Source: Paraspadella gotoi
Taxonomy: Eukaryota > Chaetognatha
Length of the DNA: 64,000 bases
Assembly: GCA_051294375.1 (NCBI GenBank)
Contig: CM119263.1
Span: 1,228,510 to 1,292,509 of the forward strand
Reading direction: 5' to 3'
Of this stretch, positions 9,659 to 21,429 are shown one piece after another. The notes beneath the pieces are model-generated. The model made no database searches. It had not been told where the DNA came from and saw only the letters and a program-made list of their open reading frames with translations. The position numbers and the translations under genes were made by a program. Positions within the stretch are counted from its first letter, which is position 1, and every line of letters starts with the position of its first letter.

Positions 9659-9984
9659 GTGAGAAGTGAGGAGTCAAAGAGTGAGGGAGTGAAGGACTAG
9701 AAGTGAAGGAGTGACGGGGTAAGTGAAGGTAATAGGGTGATAAAATCTTTAGTATGAGTCACAAAAGATTCTTATTTCAAAAGGTTAAGGATTTTGCGGG
9801 TGTTTATTTGGATGGTACAGAAATCTAACTATCTCGTAGTTTAATAAGTAATTGAATCAGCCTTGAAAGGTCAGGTCCTTTTAAAGGTCAGGCTTGCCAT
9901 TCAAAAGGTGACGGTCGTTAGAGGATAAGGACAAATAAGTCATTTAGTGGGTTTTTCATTCTTCTAAATTCCGACCCTTTCAAG

Positions 9985-10111
9985 GTTTGGAAAGGTTTAG
10001 AGCAACTTGGAGCAACCTTTGGATTTCCTACAACTACATTCTTGTTATTAAGTAGTATAGTCAATATCTTCTTGCGGAAACTCAAAGTCCTTTACATGGA
10101 CGAACAACAAG
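9985..10111 (+). pseudogene. DNAL1: DNAL1 LRR exon, copy 2, frame-broken
   Basis: Counterpart of 308-426. TTGGATTTCCTACAACTACA is kept, but the centre (about 10040-10070) is scrambled and there are several single-base insertions, so the frame is lost. Whether these are sequencing errors or real decay cannot be told from the sequence; the repeat pattern across the window favours errors. Confidence 0.75.
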
Positions 10112-10630
10112 GTCGTTTGACAAAAATTTTTTGTGCAGATGTTTTTTATGAACCACAAAAATAATTTGAGTCATTCTTGTCTGATTACTTTTTTATTTTC
10201 CATATTTGTGTTTAAATCAGGGTTGGCTTAAAAAAAATCAACCCCAAAAACACCAATAAAAAAGCCAGAAAAAACCCAAAAAAAACAACTAAAAATTTTT
10301 TAAAACTTATTTCATATCGGTGTTTTTATTAAAAATAATCACATTATTTTATAAGATTTCTGTTTTACAAATAATATAATTATTATGATTTATTTAGAAC
10401 CCACGTGGGCTGCTAATTTTTTAAAAAAACACAGTTTTTTTGGTCCATCGCTAAAGTTGGCGAGTTAAACTTTCTACTCTCTATCTCAGTCCTATAATTT
10501 ACTAATCTGAGGCTACACGAAACAACTCCCGGTAGTAACCGAGATAAAACGATTATCGTGCCCAGGTTCTGAACAAGCCATCCAGTCCTAACCAAGAGTC
10601 ATAAACCTCAGCTCTCTGAGCGCCCATCAG

Positions 10631-10749
10631 GTGTCGGAAGGGCCGAATTCGCTCGCGTCCGTGCGATTGTCCGGATTTGGCCGAAGTCAACTTCGTGGGA
10701 ATCCGATTCAAGAGAGAAAATGATGGAGGAAGACACGTGGAAACACTCG
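10631..10749 (+). pseudogene. DNAL1: DNAL1 LRR-cap exon, copy 2, frame-broken
   Basis: Counterpart of 1097-1213 with the same acceptor CATCAG and donor TCG|GTGATTGG. Missing and extra bases (for example GGAAGGGCCGAATTC, where copy 1 has GGAATGGGCGGAATTC) break the frame. Confidence 0.8.
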
Positions 10750-10880
10750 GTGATTGGTCAAATTATGGTATTGTTGATTGGTTCACTCGGGTGTTTGGTC
10801 AATTGGGTTAATTAAGACTGATTGGTTTCAACCATCGTTGATTGGGTCAAATTGGGTTATTGGGGCTGATTGGTTCAATT
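10743..10880 (+). repeat. 40-bp donor-containing minisatellite, copy 2
   Basis: Three to four degraded units of the array at 1208-1500. Fewer units than copy 1, showing length variation between copies. Confidence 0.8.
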
Positions 10881-11254
10881 GAAGATATTGTAATCATTGT
10901 ATCTATTGGTTCATAAGTTCAATGTTTGTTCTAATGAGTTCTCTTAATTAGTCAAGCGATTAATTATCATTCAATGATTCATTGCTTTTAACGAATTGTA
11001 CAACTTTTTTCTGGTTAAAAAAACTTGCACACTAAAAAGAAGAGGTTACGAATCACGACGGAAGTCAGGTTGAACGGTTTTAAGCCGAAGACCTCCCGTA
11101 TTTTTCTTCCCTCCTCCTCCTCCCCCTCGCTCCTCCCCTCCTCCTTAACATTTCCATATTCTTCCTCTTTTCTTCTCTTGAAATTAAAGCATTCGGGAAG
11201 GCGGAATTAGATTATCGCCTCAAAACCCGCGCCGGTGTTGGGGGCAGAACTAAT

Positions 11255-12230
11255 CATTTGTCCCCATCTTTTACCCTTTTCCACCTTTTTTTCCCTTTTT
11301 CTTTTCCCCTCTTTTCCCCTTTTTCCTTCCCTTTTTCCCCTTTTTTCCCACTTTTTTCCTTTTCCCTCTTTTTCCGCATTTTTTTCCTATTTCCGGGATT
11401 TTGCCCATTTTCCTCCTTTTTCCACTCCTTTCCCTTTTTGACTTTTCTCTTTTTCTTTTCCCTTTTCTCTCTTCCCCCCTTTTTTTTCTTTTTTCTATTT
11501 TCCCTTCTTTTCCTTTGTCCTTTTTCCCTTTTTCCCCATTTTTTCCTTTTCCCCTTTTCTCGTTTTTTCCCTTTCAAACCTTTTCCTTTTATTCTATTTA
11601 CCCCTTTGGTTCCCTTTTCCCCCTTTTTCGCTTTTCCCTTTTTCCATTTCCGTTTTTCTTTTTTCCTTTTTTCCTTTCCCAATTTTCCCCCTCTTCCCCT
11701 TTTTTTCCTTTCCATTTTCCCTTTTACCCTGTATTAACCTTTTTCCCTTTTTCTTTCTTTTTCCCTTTTCCCCTTTTTTCCTTTTCCGCCCTTTTTTTCC
11801 CTATTTTTTCTTTCCATTTTTTTCATCTTTTTATTTTTTTTCCTCTTTCACCTTTTTCTCTTCTCCCCTATTTTCAATTTTTTTTCCCTTTTCTCCCTTT
11901 TCCCCTTTTTTCCTTTTCATTTTCCCTTTCCCCCTTTTTCCAATTTTCCTTTCCCTCTCTTTTTCCTCTTTTTCCCTCTTTAACCTTATGTTTTCCATTT
12001 TTCCCTCTTCCTATTTTTCCCTTTTTCTCCCTTTTTTTTCATGTTTTCCCCCTTTTCCACCTGCTTTTCACTTTTCTCTTTTCCTTTTTTCCCATTTTCC
12101 CCTATTTCCATTTTTCCCTTTCATCCCTTTTCCCCCTTTTTCTCTTTTTTCCTTTTCCCTCTTTTCCCTTTTGTCCTTTTCCCCTTTTTTTCCCCTTTTC
12201 CTTTTTTTTCAAATTTTCCCCCTTTCCCCT
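11255..12230 (+). repeat. Polypyrimidine tract, copy 2
   Basis: Counterpart of 2252-3172 in the last DNAL1 intron. Long Phe/Pro frames are artefacts of composition. Confidence 0.9.
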
Positions 12231-12319
12231 TTAAAATAAGTAAAAGTTTTTTTCTTTTAGTTTCTTTTTTTTTTGATCTCCCCGATGAAACATCGACTCA
12301 AAAATCAATCAAATCTTTC

Positions 12320-12685
12320 TGAATTTCATGCGTTGCCATGTCTCATGATTCATATTTCATGTTGTCATTTGTCATGTTTCAATGTCTAACATTTTAATGT
12401 TTCATGTTTCCTTCTAAACGAATTAACGTTTTTATGTTAAGTTTTAATGTTTAACTTTTTTAATGTTTAATTTTTAATATTAAATGTTTAATGTTTAATT
12501 TTTAAATGTTTCATGTTCGTCAGTTTCCATGTTCCATGTTCCATGTTCCATGTCCATGTTCCATGTTCCATGTTCCCACTGTTTGATGTTTCATGTCTGA
12601 TGTTTCATGTTTGCATGGTTTCATCTTTCCATGGTTCGATGTTTCCATGTCTCACGTTTTCATGTTTCGTGTTTCGATGTTTCAG
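12320..12685 (+). repeat. TTTCATG minisatellite, copy 2
   Basis: Counterpart of 3261-3593, again ending GTTTCAG at the acceptor. Confidence 0.88.
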
Positions 12686-12783
12686 GTTTCCAAGAAAATT
12701 CGCTCCGTGAAGAAATTAGACGGGGAACCTTTGCTTGGCGAATGACGATGACGAAGAAGAAGAAGAAGAAGACGACGATTTAA
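12686..12783 (+). pseudogene. DNAL1: DNAL1 terminal exon, copy 2, frameshifted
   Basis: Counterpart of 3594-3689. It reads VSKKIRSVKKLDGEPLLG, then an extra A gives GAATGA and a premature stop, and an extra T precedes the original TAA. Otherwise nearly identical. Confidence 0.85.
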
Positions 12784-12790
12784 GGGGGAA

Positions 12791-12950
<160 letters not shown>

Positions 12951-13047
12951 CCTATCATTCTTTCTTACCAGTCATTGTTTAATAAATTCCTTTCACTATA
13001 AGACTATTAAAAATAAGTCTTCATCTGAATTCTTCATTTCGATAATC

Positions 13048-13137
13048 TATATAAAAAGGCTCAATGGTCCTCTGCCCGAAAAGAATCACTGACCCAAACT
13101 ATGGGCGATCACGTGATTGGTTGGGGTCAGAGCTCAT

Positions 13138-13209
<72 letters not shown>

Positions 13210-13230
13210 TGCAGTTCTCCTCCGGAAGTC
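13048..13230 (+). promoter_or_regulatory. Promoter-like block: TATA, E-box, CCAAT, ETS motif
   Basis: TATATAAA (13048-13055), CACGTG (13110-13115) followed at once by ATTGG (inverted CCAAT), a (GA)n tract that could bind GAGA-type factors, and CCGGAAGT (ETS type, 13222-13229). An ATG at 13242 begins MAFSLSGFTNSVPS but soon runs into (GA)n. The motif cluster suggests the start of a gene downstream of DNAL1; copy 1 keeps the TATA box but has lost CACGTG through indels. Confidence 0.45.
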
Positions 13231-13325
13231 CACTTCTTACGATGGCCTTTTCGTTGTCCGGGTTCACCAATTCGGTTCCAAGTAGAATCCGGAGGGAGAG
13301 AGAGAGAGAGAGAGAAGAGAGAGAT

Positions 13326-13378
<53 letters not shown>
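13141..13378 (+). repeat. (GA)n arrays
   Basis: Two GA runs (13141-13205 and 13293-13378) flank 85 bp of unique sequence. Part of the 850 bp missing from copy 1. Confidence 0.95.
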
Positions 13379-13379
<1 letters not shown>

Positions 13380-13449
13380 AAGTGAGGGAAAGAGGGAACG
13401 AGAGCGTTGCAGAGTTTCCTAACTTTTTCCTCTTCTTTTTGTGTTTCCT

Positions 13450-13990
13450 TCAAATATCAATGGCTCTCTCTCCTCTCTCTCGTCTCTCTCTCTCTCTCTC
13501 GTCCTGCTCTCTCTCTCTCTCTCGTCTTCTGCGTCTCTCTCTCTCTCCTCTCACCCACTTTCGCGCTCTCTCTTTCCTTCCTCCAGTAAGTTTCCGGTCC
13601 CGTCCCGTCCCATGCCTCTTTCCTCTTTTTCCTCGATCCTTATGACAATTCCTCTCTTCCTCCTCTTTCTTCCTCTCTCTCTTCTCTTCTCCGATCCTCC
13701 TCTCTCTCTCTCTTTCTCTCGTCGCTCTTCTCTCTCATCTCTCTCTCTCTTCTCTCTCGTCTCTCTTCCTTTCCCCCTTTTCTGATCGGGCCCGCCTCTC
13801 TTCCTCTCCTCTCTACTCTCGTGATTGCCTCTTCTTTCTTTTTCTACTCCACTTTTATGCGCTTCTCCTGGGATTTATTTAGATAAACTCTCAGTCGTGT
13901 GCTCTTTTCTCTACTCTCTTCTGTCTTTCTCGTCTCTCTCTCTACTCTCTCTAAATTCAGCTCTCTCTCTCTTCTCTCTCACTCTCTCCT
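13450..13990 (+). repeat. Interrupted (CT)n region
   Basis: CT-rich sequence with short unique words; no coherent gene seen. Confidence 0.7.
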
Positions 13991-13991
13991 C

Positions 13992-14041
13992 CCGCCATTT
14001 TGTAACTTCCTACTTTTCCTTCTCTACTCTCCGCCATCTTG
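13992..14041. promoter_or_regulatory. YY1-like sites, copy 2
   Basis: CCGCCATTTT and CCGCCATCTTG, as in copy 1 at 8009-8056. A CACGTG E-box follows near 14136. Confidence 0.4.
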
Positions 14042-14391
14042 ATATTTTTCCTCCTCTTCCTCCTCCATCCTTCCTCCCTCTCCTCCTCCTACCTCATCGG
14101 CTCGTGCTATCTTGCACGCGCTCGACTGCCAGTCCACGTGTGTGCGTGCGTCAAAAGGTGCGGGGATGTGGGGCGCAGTGCGTCGTCGTGCGTCGTCGTC
14201 GTCCGTGGTCGTCGTCCTGTAAGAGGCGTGGCGGCATTTTTTGAAGTCTCCGGGGGTCCGGAACGAAGCCGGCCCCTCTGCCTCTCTTCTCTCTCTCTCT
14301 CTCTCTCGTCTCTCTCTCTCTCTCTCTTTCTCTCTGCTCTCTCTCTCGTCTCTCTCTGCTCTCTCGTCTGCTCTGTTCCTCGCCCTCCTCC

Positions 14392-14535
14392 ATGGCATCC
14401 CAACCTTGCTTCTTTGCCGGCAAACGAAACTTCGCAAAGCCCTTTTTTTCTCGCAAATTGGCGTTCGTTTTCTCCACGAAGAAAAAAAAAAAAATTCAGA
14501 AAAAACCTCAAATTCGAATCTTTTTAGGTCAATAA
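14392..14535 (+). CDS. Small open reading frame with basic hydrophobic start
   Basis: ATG in the context CTCCATGG opens 47 codons starting MASQPCFFAGKRNFAKPFF and ending at TAA. The Arg/Lys/Phe-rich, acid-free N-terminus resembles a mitochondrial import signal. A run of 13 A makes the second half (poly-Lys) unreliable, and a nearby splice donor could make this a first exon. In copy 1 the same place is an N gap. I do not recognise it. Confidence 0.3.
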   Translation: MASQPCFFAGKRNFAKPFFSRKLAFVFSTKKKKKIQKKPQIRIFLGQ

Positions 14536-14910
14536 AAAATTTAGAGTAATAACTAATCATTCAAGATGTAAACTAAACAATTCAAGTCAACTTTGCAATT
14601 GTCCATTGTGGCTGTGAAATCAATTAAACCAGTCCGGAATCTTCTCGGCCGTTGGAAATGTCACAATTCGGAAGCAACCTCATTCGTCGCACTGACGGCC
14701 TTCTTTTCTTCTTACTATCTTTCTATCTCTCTGTTTCAACATTCTCTTTCTATTTTCATATGTCTATCCTGCGCGTCACTATTTTCTGTTTTTCTTTCCA
14801 TCCTTCGACTAAACATCAGACCTGCGATTTTTATTTTTTTCTTCGCTTTGTTATAATTTTCTGTACCTTTTTTTTTGACAATGGTCAAATTTTTTTTAGA
14901 TTTTAGTATC

Positions 14911-16230
14911 ATTTTTTTCCTTTTCTATTTCACAAAATCGTGAAACCCAATTTTCCTCCTTTATTTTGCGGGTCCATGAGTACGATGCGTTCATTGGATG
15001 GAAAGCTGCTCCAAATAAAGCCTCTTCAGCGTAGCATCTTGATTTCTTTTTTTAAAACGGCGAACCAAAAATTTGGGTAATTTGTGTTTCTCAAATTTTT
15101 GCCTTTTTTTTATCAATGATTCTCACGAAGCTCAACTTTGGAACGGCAGAGAACGCGAGAGGTCCATAGACTGAATTGCCCTTTCGGCTTTCTTTTTCTA
15201 AAAAACGCTTCATTCAAGCTTGAATTTAGAACTGAAATTGTGTTTTAAAAATTTAGATTAATGGGAAATAAAAGGATAAGGTATTTGGTTAGGGATTAGG
15301 GTTAGAGACTGTTGATGATTAGTGTTAAGGATTAGGATTGAAGATTAAAATTGATTAGAATTAAAAGGATTAGTTTTAGGATTAGGATGAATTAAGGTTA
15401 AATTAATTTTAGGGATGAGGAACAGAAAATCTGGGGGTTTTTCGGGAAATATTGATTCTCTTTCTGATTACTAGAAAGTGGGGATGTGCATCGTTTCTAA
15501 CTATTTTAGTAATTTTAAATGAATTTGGTACCGATCGATAGAAATTCAAAAATATTATCTACATACAAAATTTCATCAAACATCGGATAATCCGTTCAAA
15601 AAGTTATGGCAAAAAAACGATCTCGAAATCGCGCTTCGAATCGATCAACTTTCACTTAAAATTGAACTCGTTTTGATCCAATAAGGATTGAACTACGCGT
15701 AGTACTAAGCTTTAAATCGGTAATCGAGATTAGGCGCAATCCGGGCCTCGTAAGAAGTATTTGAAGAAGCAAACAAGGAAAAGAGGTAATCATTAGAAAG
15801 GTAAATGATAAAAATAAAAAAATTTAACAGATATGTAAGATAATCATAAGAGAACAAAACAAGTTATCATGCAAAGTATAGCGAGTGATATCGCCAGCAA
15901 AATTACTATTTAACTAACGCAATTTAAATTAATTACGTTAATTCAAGATCAGGAATTAAAGATTGAGATTCCACTATCGTCACTTCACGATTAATTTTTT
16001 ATTTTTGAATCATTTTCAAATTTGACGAAAATTGATTTTGACTATGATAACAATAAAAACTATGATTAAAAGAATGATTGATTATGACAAATTGATAAAA
16101 TGAATAAAATTAATTAAACTAATAACGATACGATGTTTAATATTTGTCATATCTGAATCCTTATTTTATTATAAATAAGTTTGAGCAAAACAATATCGGA
16201 TTTGCCTACAATAATTTAGTGCCAATCAGC
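14911..16230. other. AT-rich DNA without recognisable genes
   Basis: Only a degenerate GGATTAGGGTTAG-like patch (15270-15420) stands out. No open frame with plausible splice sites seen. Confidence 0.6.
15270..15420 (+). repeat. Degenerate TTAGGG/GGATTAG patch
   Basis: Words such as GGATTAGGGTTAG and AGGATTAGGAT recur irregularly. Too degenerate to call telomeric. Confidence 0.5.
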
Positions 16231-16232
16231 TA

Positions 16233-18248
16233 AAAAGTATGCAAGTTGAAAAAAGTATGCAAGTTGAAAAAGTATGCAGTTGAAAAAGTATGCAAGTTGA
16301 AAAAAAAAGTATGCAAGTTGAAAAAAAGTATGCAAGTTGAAAAAAAGTATGCAAGTGAAAAAAAGTATGCAAGATATGCAATTTAAAAAGTATGCAATTT
16401 GAAGAAAGTATGCAAAAGTATGCAATTTGAAAAAATGTATGCAAAAGTATGCAATTTGAAAAAATGTATGCAAAAGTATGCAATTTGAAAAAATGTATGC
16501 AAAAGTAATGCAATTTGAAAAAATGTATGCAAAAGTATGCAATTTGAAAAAATGTATGCAAGTATGCAATTAAAAAATGTATGCAAAAGTATGCAATTTA
16601 AAAAATGTATGCAAAAGTATGCATTTAAAAAAGTATGCAAAAGTATGCATAATTGGAAAAATTATGCATACTTTTGAAAAAAGTAGGCATACTTTGAAAA
16701 AAGTATGCTATTTTTTTGAAGTATGCATACTTTTTTCAAAAGTATGCATACTTTTTCCAATTATGCATACTTCAAAAAAAGTATGCATACTTTCTTTTCA
16801 AAGTATGCATACTTTTTCCAATTTATGCATACTTTTTTCAAAAGTATGCATACTTTGAAAAAAAGTAGGCATATTGAAAAAGTATGCCTAATTTTTTGAA
16901 TTATGCATACTTTTTCAAAGTATGCATACTTTTTCCAATTTATGCATACTTCAAAAAAGTATGCATACTTTGAAAAAAGTATGCATACTTTGAAAAAAGT
17001 ATGCATACTTTTTTCCAATTTATGCATACTTTTTTCAAAAAGCATGCATACTTTTCCAAGTATGCATACTTTTTTTCCATTATGCATACTTTTTTCAAAG
17101 TAACATACTTTTTTCAAAGTATGCATAACTTTTTTTAAAGTATGCATACTTCAAAAAAGTATGCATACTTCAAAAAGTATGCATACTTAAAAAAGTATGC
17201 CAACTTCAAAAAAAGTATGCATTCTTCAAAAAAAGTAGCATACTCAAAAAAAGTATGCATACTTGAAAAAAGTATGCATACTTTGAAAAAGTAATGCATA
17301 ATTGGAAAAAAGTATGCATACTTTTTGAAAAAAGTATTTTGAAAAAAGTACTTTGAAAAAGTATGCATACTTTTTTAAAGTATGCATACTTCAAAAAGTA
17401 TGCATACTTCAAAAAAGTATGCATACTTCAAAAAAAGTATGAACATCAAAAAAGTATGCATTCTTCAAAAAAGTATGCATACTTCAAAAGTATCATACTT
17501 TGAAAAAGTATGCATACTTTGAAAAAGTATGCATAATTGGAAAAAAGTATGCATACTTTAAAAAAGTATGCATACTTGAAAAAAGTATGCATACTTGATA
17601 AAAAGTATGTATACTGGAAAAATATGCATGCTTTGAAAAAAAGATGCATACTTTGAAAAAAGTATGCTAACTTTGAAAAAAGTATGCATATTAAAAAAAA
17701 GTATGCATATTCTAAAAAAAAGTATGCATACTTCAAAAAAAAAAAGTATGCAACTTCAAAAAAGTATGCATACTTCAAAAAAGTATGCTACTTCAAAAAA
17801 GTATGCATACTTCAAAAAAGTATGCATACTCAAAAAGTATGCATACTTTAAAAAAAAAGTATGCATACTTGAAAAAAGTATGCATACTTTGAAAAAAAAG
17901 TATGCATACTTGAAAAAAGTATGTATACTTCAAAAAAGTAGGCATTAATTTTTTCAAAGTATGCATACTTTGAAAAAAGTATGCATACTTTGAAAAAAGT
18001 ATGCATATTTTAAAAAAAGTATGCATACTTCAAAAAAAGTATGCATATTTTAAAAAAAGTATGCATATTTTTAAAAAAGTATGCATATTTTAAAAAATAT
18101 GCATACTTTGAAAAAAGTATGAATAATTTGAAAAAGTATGCATACTTTGAAAAAAGTATGCCTACTTTTTTTAAGTATGCCTACTTTTTTTGAAAGTATG
18201 CATACTTTTTTCAAAGTATGCATACTTTTTTAAAATATGCATACTTTT
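16233..18248. repeat. 2 kb satellite built on GTATGCA / GTATGCATAC
   Basis: Three zones. 16233-16375 has about 18-bp units of AAGTATGCAAGTTGAAA. 16376-16640 has about 29-bp units of AAAGTATGCAATTTGAAAAA plus ATGTATGC. 16640-18248 has the 10-bp palindrome GTATGCATAC separated by A-tracts or T-tracts, at roughly 21-23 bp spacing. All long frames here are repeat artefacts. Confidence 0.93.
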
Positions 18249-18258
18249 TTCAAAGTCA

Positions 18259-18535
18259 CGTCACGTCAATGAATGACTAGGCATCGCATCAATGAATGAC
18301 AATATCGATCAATGAATGACTATCATTCGCATCAATGAATGATTATCATCCGATCAATGAAGGACTATCATCCGCATCAATGAATGATTATCATCGCATC
18401 AATGAATGACTATCATCGCATCCATCATTGGTTATCATCGCAACAATCCTTCGTTTATCATCGCATCAATATTTTGGTTATCATCCGCATTCAATATTTG
18501 GTTATCATCGCATCAATATTTGGTTATCATCAAAA
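18259..18535 (+). repeat. 22-bp tandem array (GCATCAAT...TATCATC)
   Basis: First block has units like GCATCAATGAATGACTATCA, second block GCATCAATATTTGGTTATCA. Both share ends and length, so one evolved from the other. It starts within 15 bp of the end of the GTATGCATAC satellite. Confidence 0.9.
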
Positions 18536-20766
18536 GGTAGGCTCGATCCCTATTGCTTTTAAGATTTTTATTGAACGGTTTGTGTCACTATCACATAACA
18601 AATAATAATGTCTCTTCAAGAGAATAAGATAAAGAGACTAACAAGGGAACAAACGACGCCTAGTAACGCCAATATCACGGCGTGAAATTCAAAACATTTC
18701 ATACAGACCGCGTTCTAAACGTAAAAATACGGTAAAGCATGTTGAAATATGTATTTATCTGGCCCGGATCGCGCATGATCAATGCTTATTTTTAATGATG
18801 TCCTCATTGGATAACCTACGTCAACCATTTTCAATAACGACCGAACGCGCTTAAAAAAGCTTTAGCGTTCAAAAACTTGATATCCTTTCTATTTGCTCTA
18901 AATTTAATATAAACTCCTCTAAATTACCCCCGCGCTCTACCTGAAACAGATAGTAAAAACATACAGTTTCTTTTCGATGGTCTTAGATAAAAAAAAAATT
19001 GAAGGCTTGACTATGCAGTTTTTCACATAAAAAAACCGTTCATTTGATTGCTTATATCAAGCATTCAAGATTGCAAGAATTTAAACTTTTCTTTTTTTTA
19101 TCTAGTAGAGAAGACAATAAGCTATCCAAACCGTAATGATATGTATGATTTTTTTCTATTACAAAAGATCAAAGCAGTTTTTTTTTTTGGGAAAGGGAAA
19201 AAACGGCCTGACCAGTTCATTAATCTCATTTTTGGGCATGATAAATGGAATTCGATCGCGCTTCTACCTCCGTTTGGCTTCCCAAGCGCCAAGCTTTCGG
19301 AATCTACCCATATTGATATAATTTATATGGGGCCTTGACTATGCAGTTTTTGAATAGAAGTGAAATATAAAGGATTTCTTTGATCGGAACTTCGATTCCG
19401 AACGATGCGCAGCCTACTAAGAAGAAAGTTCAAAAAGTGTCAGGCTTTCTGATAAGTCGCTCGATAAAGGCATTCATTTTCGTGGGAAAGCGGGTCTTTA
19501 TGGTGCAGGGAGTGGCTTCCATCTTCTCTTTCTCTATCATCGCTCTTTTTTCGCATCGCGTTATTTTCTCGTTCCAGCGAATCATCCATTTCCTTTCCCT
19601 TTCGCCAAATTGTGGTTCCATTTTCATCATTTCATTTGTCTTTTCATCACGTGACTCAAAAAATCTCTTTTTTTTTCTCTGGTTCCATTTCGTTCGCCGT
19701 CGCCTTCCGAGTTTCGGTGGAAACGAAGACAACGAAAAACGATTAAAATGCGAAAAAGCGATAACAAAGCGAAGCAGAAGAAAAAAAACACAATCGCATC
19801 GAAAACCGAAAATTTTTCTTTTTTTTTCTTGTGGCGAAATGAAAATGGGGAAGAGAATGGAATAATGAGGATGGATATTATAATCTTAATGGATGAAATC
19901 ATTATAACGTTCGTTGTTGGATTTGTCTTTCTTTTTTTCCTGTTAAAAGGAAGACAGGCGCTCACTCAGGACCATTCTCTTAACTGTTTCTCGCTGTAGA
20001 TCGACCCTCCCCATCCTCATAAACAGCTTTTGCTGTACTCGATCCTCAGGCGTTTAATCTTTTCAAAGAGACCGACGCTTTCAAAACCGGAAGTGGGACA
20101 GATGCCGCGAAATCGGAATGAGGCTGACGCCACCCGGATGTAATTGAGTACTTTGAGTTTGAGTTTGAGAAAAGGGTGGGACGAGTGAGATAAGCAATCG
20201 ATCCCCGCACTCCTCACACTGAACGCACGGTCTACTCACACTACCAACAATCTCCAAAGGCTATGCCAATCAGGATGAGGGAGCTGCCGCAACCAAATTG
20301 ATCTTTTTGTGGATAAGGCGCTAAGTGTGCTGAAGAGTGAAGAGTGCTTTCCGCAACTTCTTTAACCTCCTCAACCGGGAATGGAACGGGTCTTGGGCTT
20401 GGAACCAGGCTTGGGGGTTTTCCAGGCCCGCAAGGCAGTTTACAGCCGTCCTCACGCTTCCCGCTGGGGAGGTAACGTTGCGGATAGATCCCGGTACCCA
20501 ATGGTCATGGCCTGCCAGTATTACGCAATGAGCCACCGTTTCACGACTGAAAGTGTCGTGCTTATAGGTGGGGTGAACTGAACAGTGAACAATTTGAACA
20601 TATTGAAATGCTCGACAACAGTTCGTTTTCGAAGCTGAGTCGTTAATTAAAAGAATTGGTCTGACCCGGATTTAATTCGGAGATAGAGAGTCGGGAAGGA
20701 TGTCATTCGGACGAAATAAAATTGAAAACAAAATTATTTATGTTTCGTTTTTCATTTTACTTTCAG
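18536..20766. other. Mostly featureless stretch with weak open frames
   Basis: The longest frame (19380-19865, plus, 161 codons) lacks recognisable motifs and overlaps an equally open minus frame (19430-19732), so I do not call either. An 18-bp direct repeat is noted separately. 20000-20580 is GC-richer and may be an old repeat. Confidence 0.5.
19006..19351 (+). repeat. 18-bp direct repeat bounding about 310 bp
   Basis: CTTGACTATGCAGTTTTT occurs exactly at 19006-19023 and 19334-19351. It could be short terminal repeats or target duplications of a small element. Confidence 0.5.
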
Positions 20767-20909
20767 AATTTGAGAAAGACAAAGATGACGACGACGACGA
20801 CGACGATGACGACGATGAAGATGACGACGACGACGAATTGAAATACGAGGAAAACGATTACAAGAATTCTGTCGTAATGTATTCGTCTTTGGCTGCGAAT
20901 CAAAAGTAA
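20767..20909 (+). CDS. Candidate terminal exon with acidic Asp tract
   Basis: The acceptor TTACTTTCAG precedes a frame reading FEKDK, a run of Asp/Glu, then ELKYEENDYKNSVVMYSSL and AANQK before TAA. The non-repetitive end and the splice signal favour a real exon; the (GAC)n part alone would not. Upstream exons were not found. No family recognised. Confidence 0.4.
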
Positions 20910-20977
20910 TTACGACTGGAAATAGACAACGTTTAACACGCGAACTTTAAATATTTACTACTTAGTGTCTGATTTCT

Positions 20978-21036
20978 TCTTTCTTTCTTTCTTTCTTTCT
21001 TTCTTTTTTTCTTTCTTTCTTTTTTTCTTTCTTTCT
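20978..21036 (+). repeat. (TTTC)n microsatellite
   Basis: Interrupted TTTC tetranucleotide run. Confidence 0.9.
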
Positions 21037-21390
21037 TTATCTCTTTTTTCTATTACTATTTTATACATTTCTTTGGTTTTTATTTATTAATTTCTTTTGT
21101 TGTTTACCTGCAAGCGTAACCTTATATTTTTAATTTTAAAGAATTTGGAGTTTTCTATTTATTGTATTTATTGTATTCTTTTGTACGTGTAATTTCTCAT
21201 TCCATTCATCTATATCTTTTCCTTTAGGCGTTTTTATTTCTCTCTCTCTCTCTCTCTCTCTCTCCTTTCAATTTGTGTTCATTGTATCTCTCTTTTTATC
21301 TTATTATAATGTTATTTTTCGAGTTTTCTATTTCTTCTGTCTAATTAGAGATAATATTATAGGTTGCGAAAATAATATAGCCAAAACCGG

Positions 21391-21427
<37 letters not shown>
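21391..21427 (+). repeat. Poly-A run
   Basis: Thirty-seven A in a row near the outer end of the large inverted repeat. The partner arm has only a short T-run at the matching place (near 36440). Confidence 0.9.

Positions 21428-21429
<2 letters not shown>

Noticed and set aside
15270-15420. Interstitial telomere array
   Set aside because: TTAGGG words occur only sporadically among diverged GGATTAG words.
16216-18026. Several frames of 70-128 codons (MHTF..., MYAK...)
   Set aside because: They lie entirely in the GTATGCATAC satellite and repeat with it.
18259-18535. CRISPR-like array of 22-bp repeats
   Set aside because: No unique spacers; plain tandem repeat in eukaryotic DNA, no cas genes.
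19380-19865. 161-codon plus frame
   Set aside because: No motif, overlapping open minus frame, rich in Phe and Lys from T/A runs, no splice context.
20000-20580. Possible tRNA or tRNA-derived SINE (GCAATCGATCCCCGCAC resembles a B box)
   Set aside because: I could not find a matching A box at the right distance or a cloverleaf.
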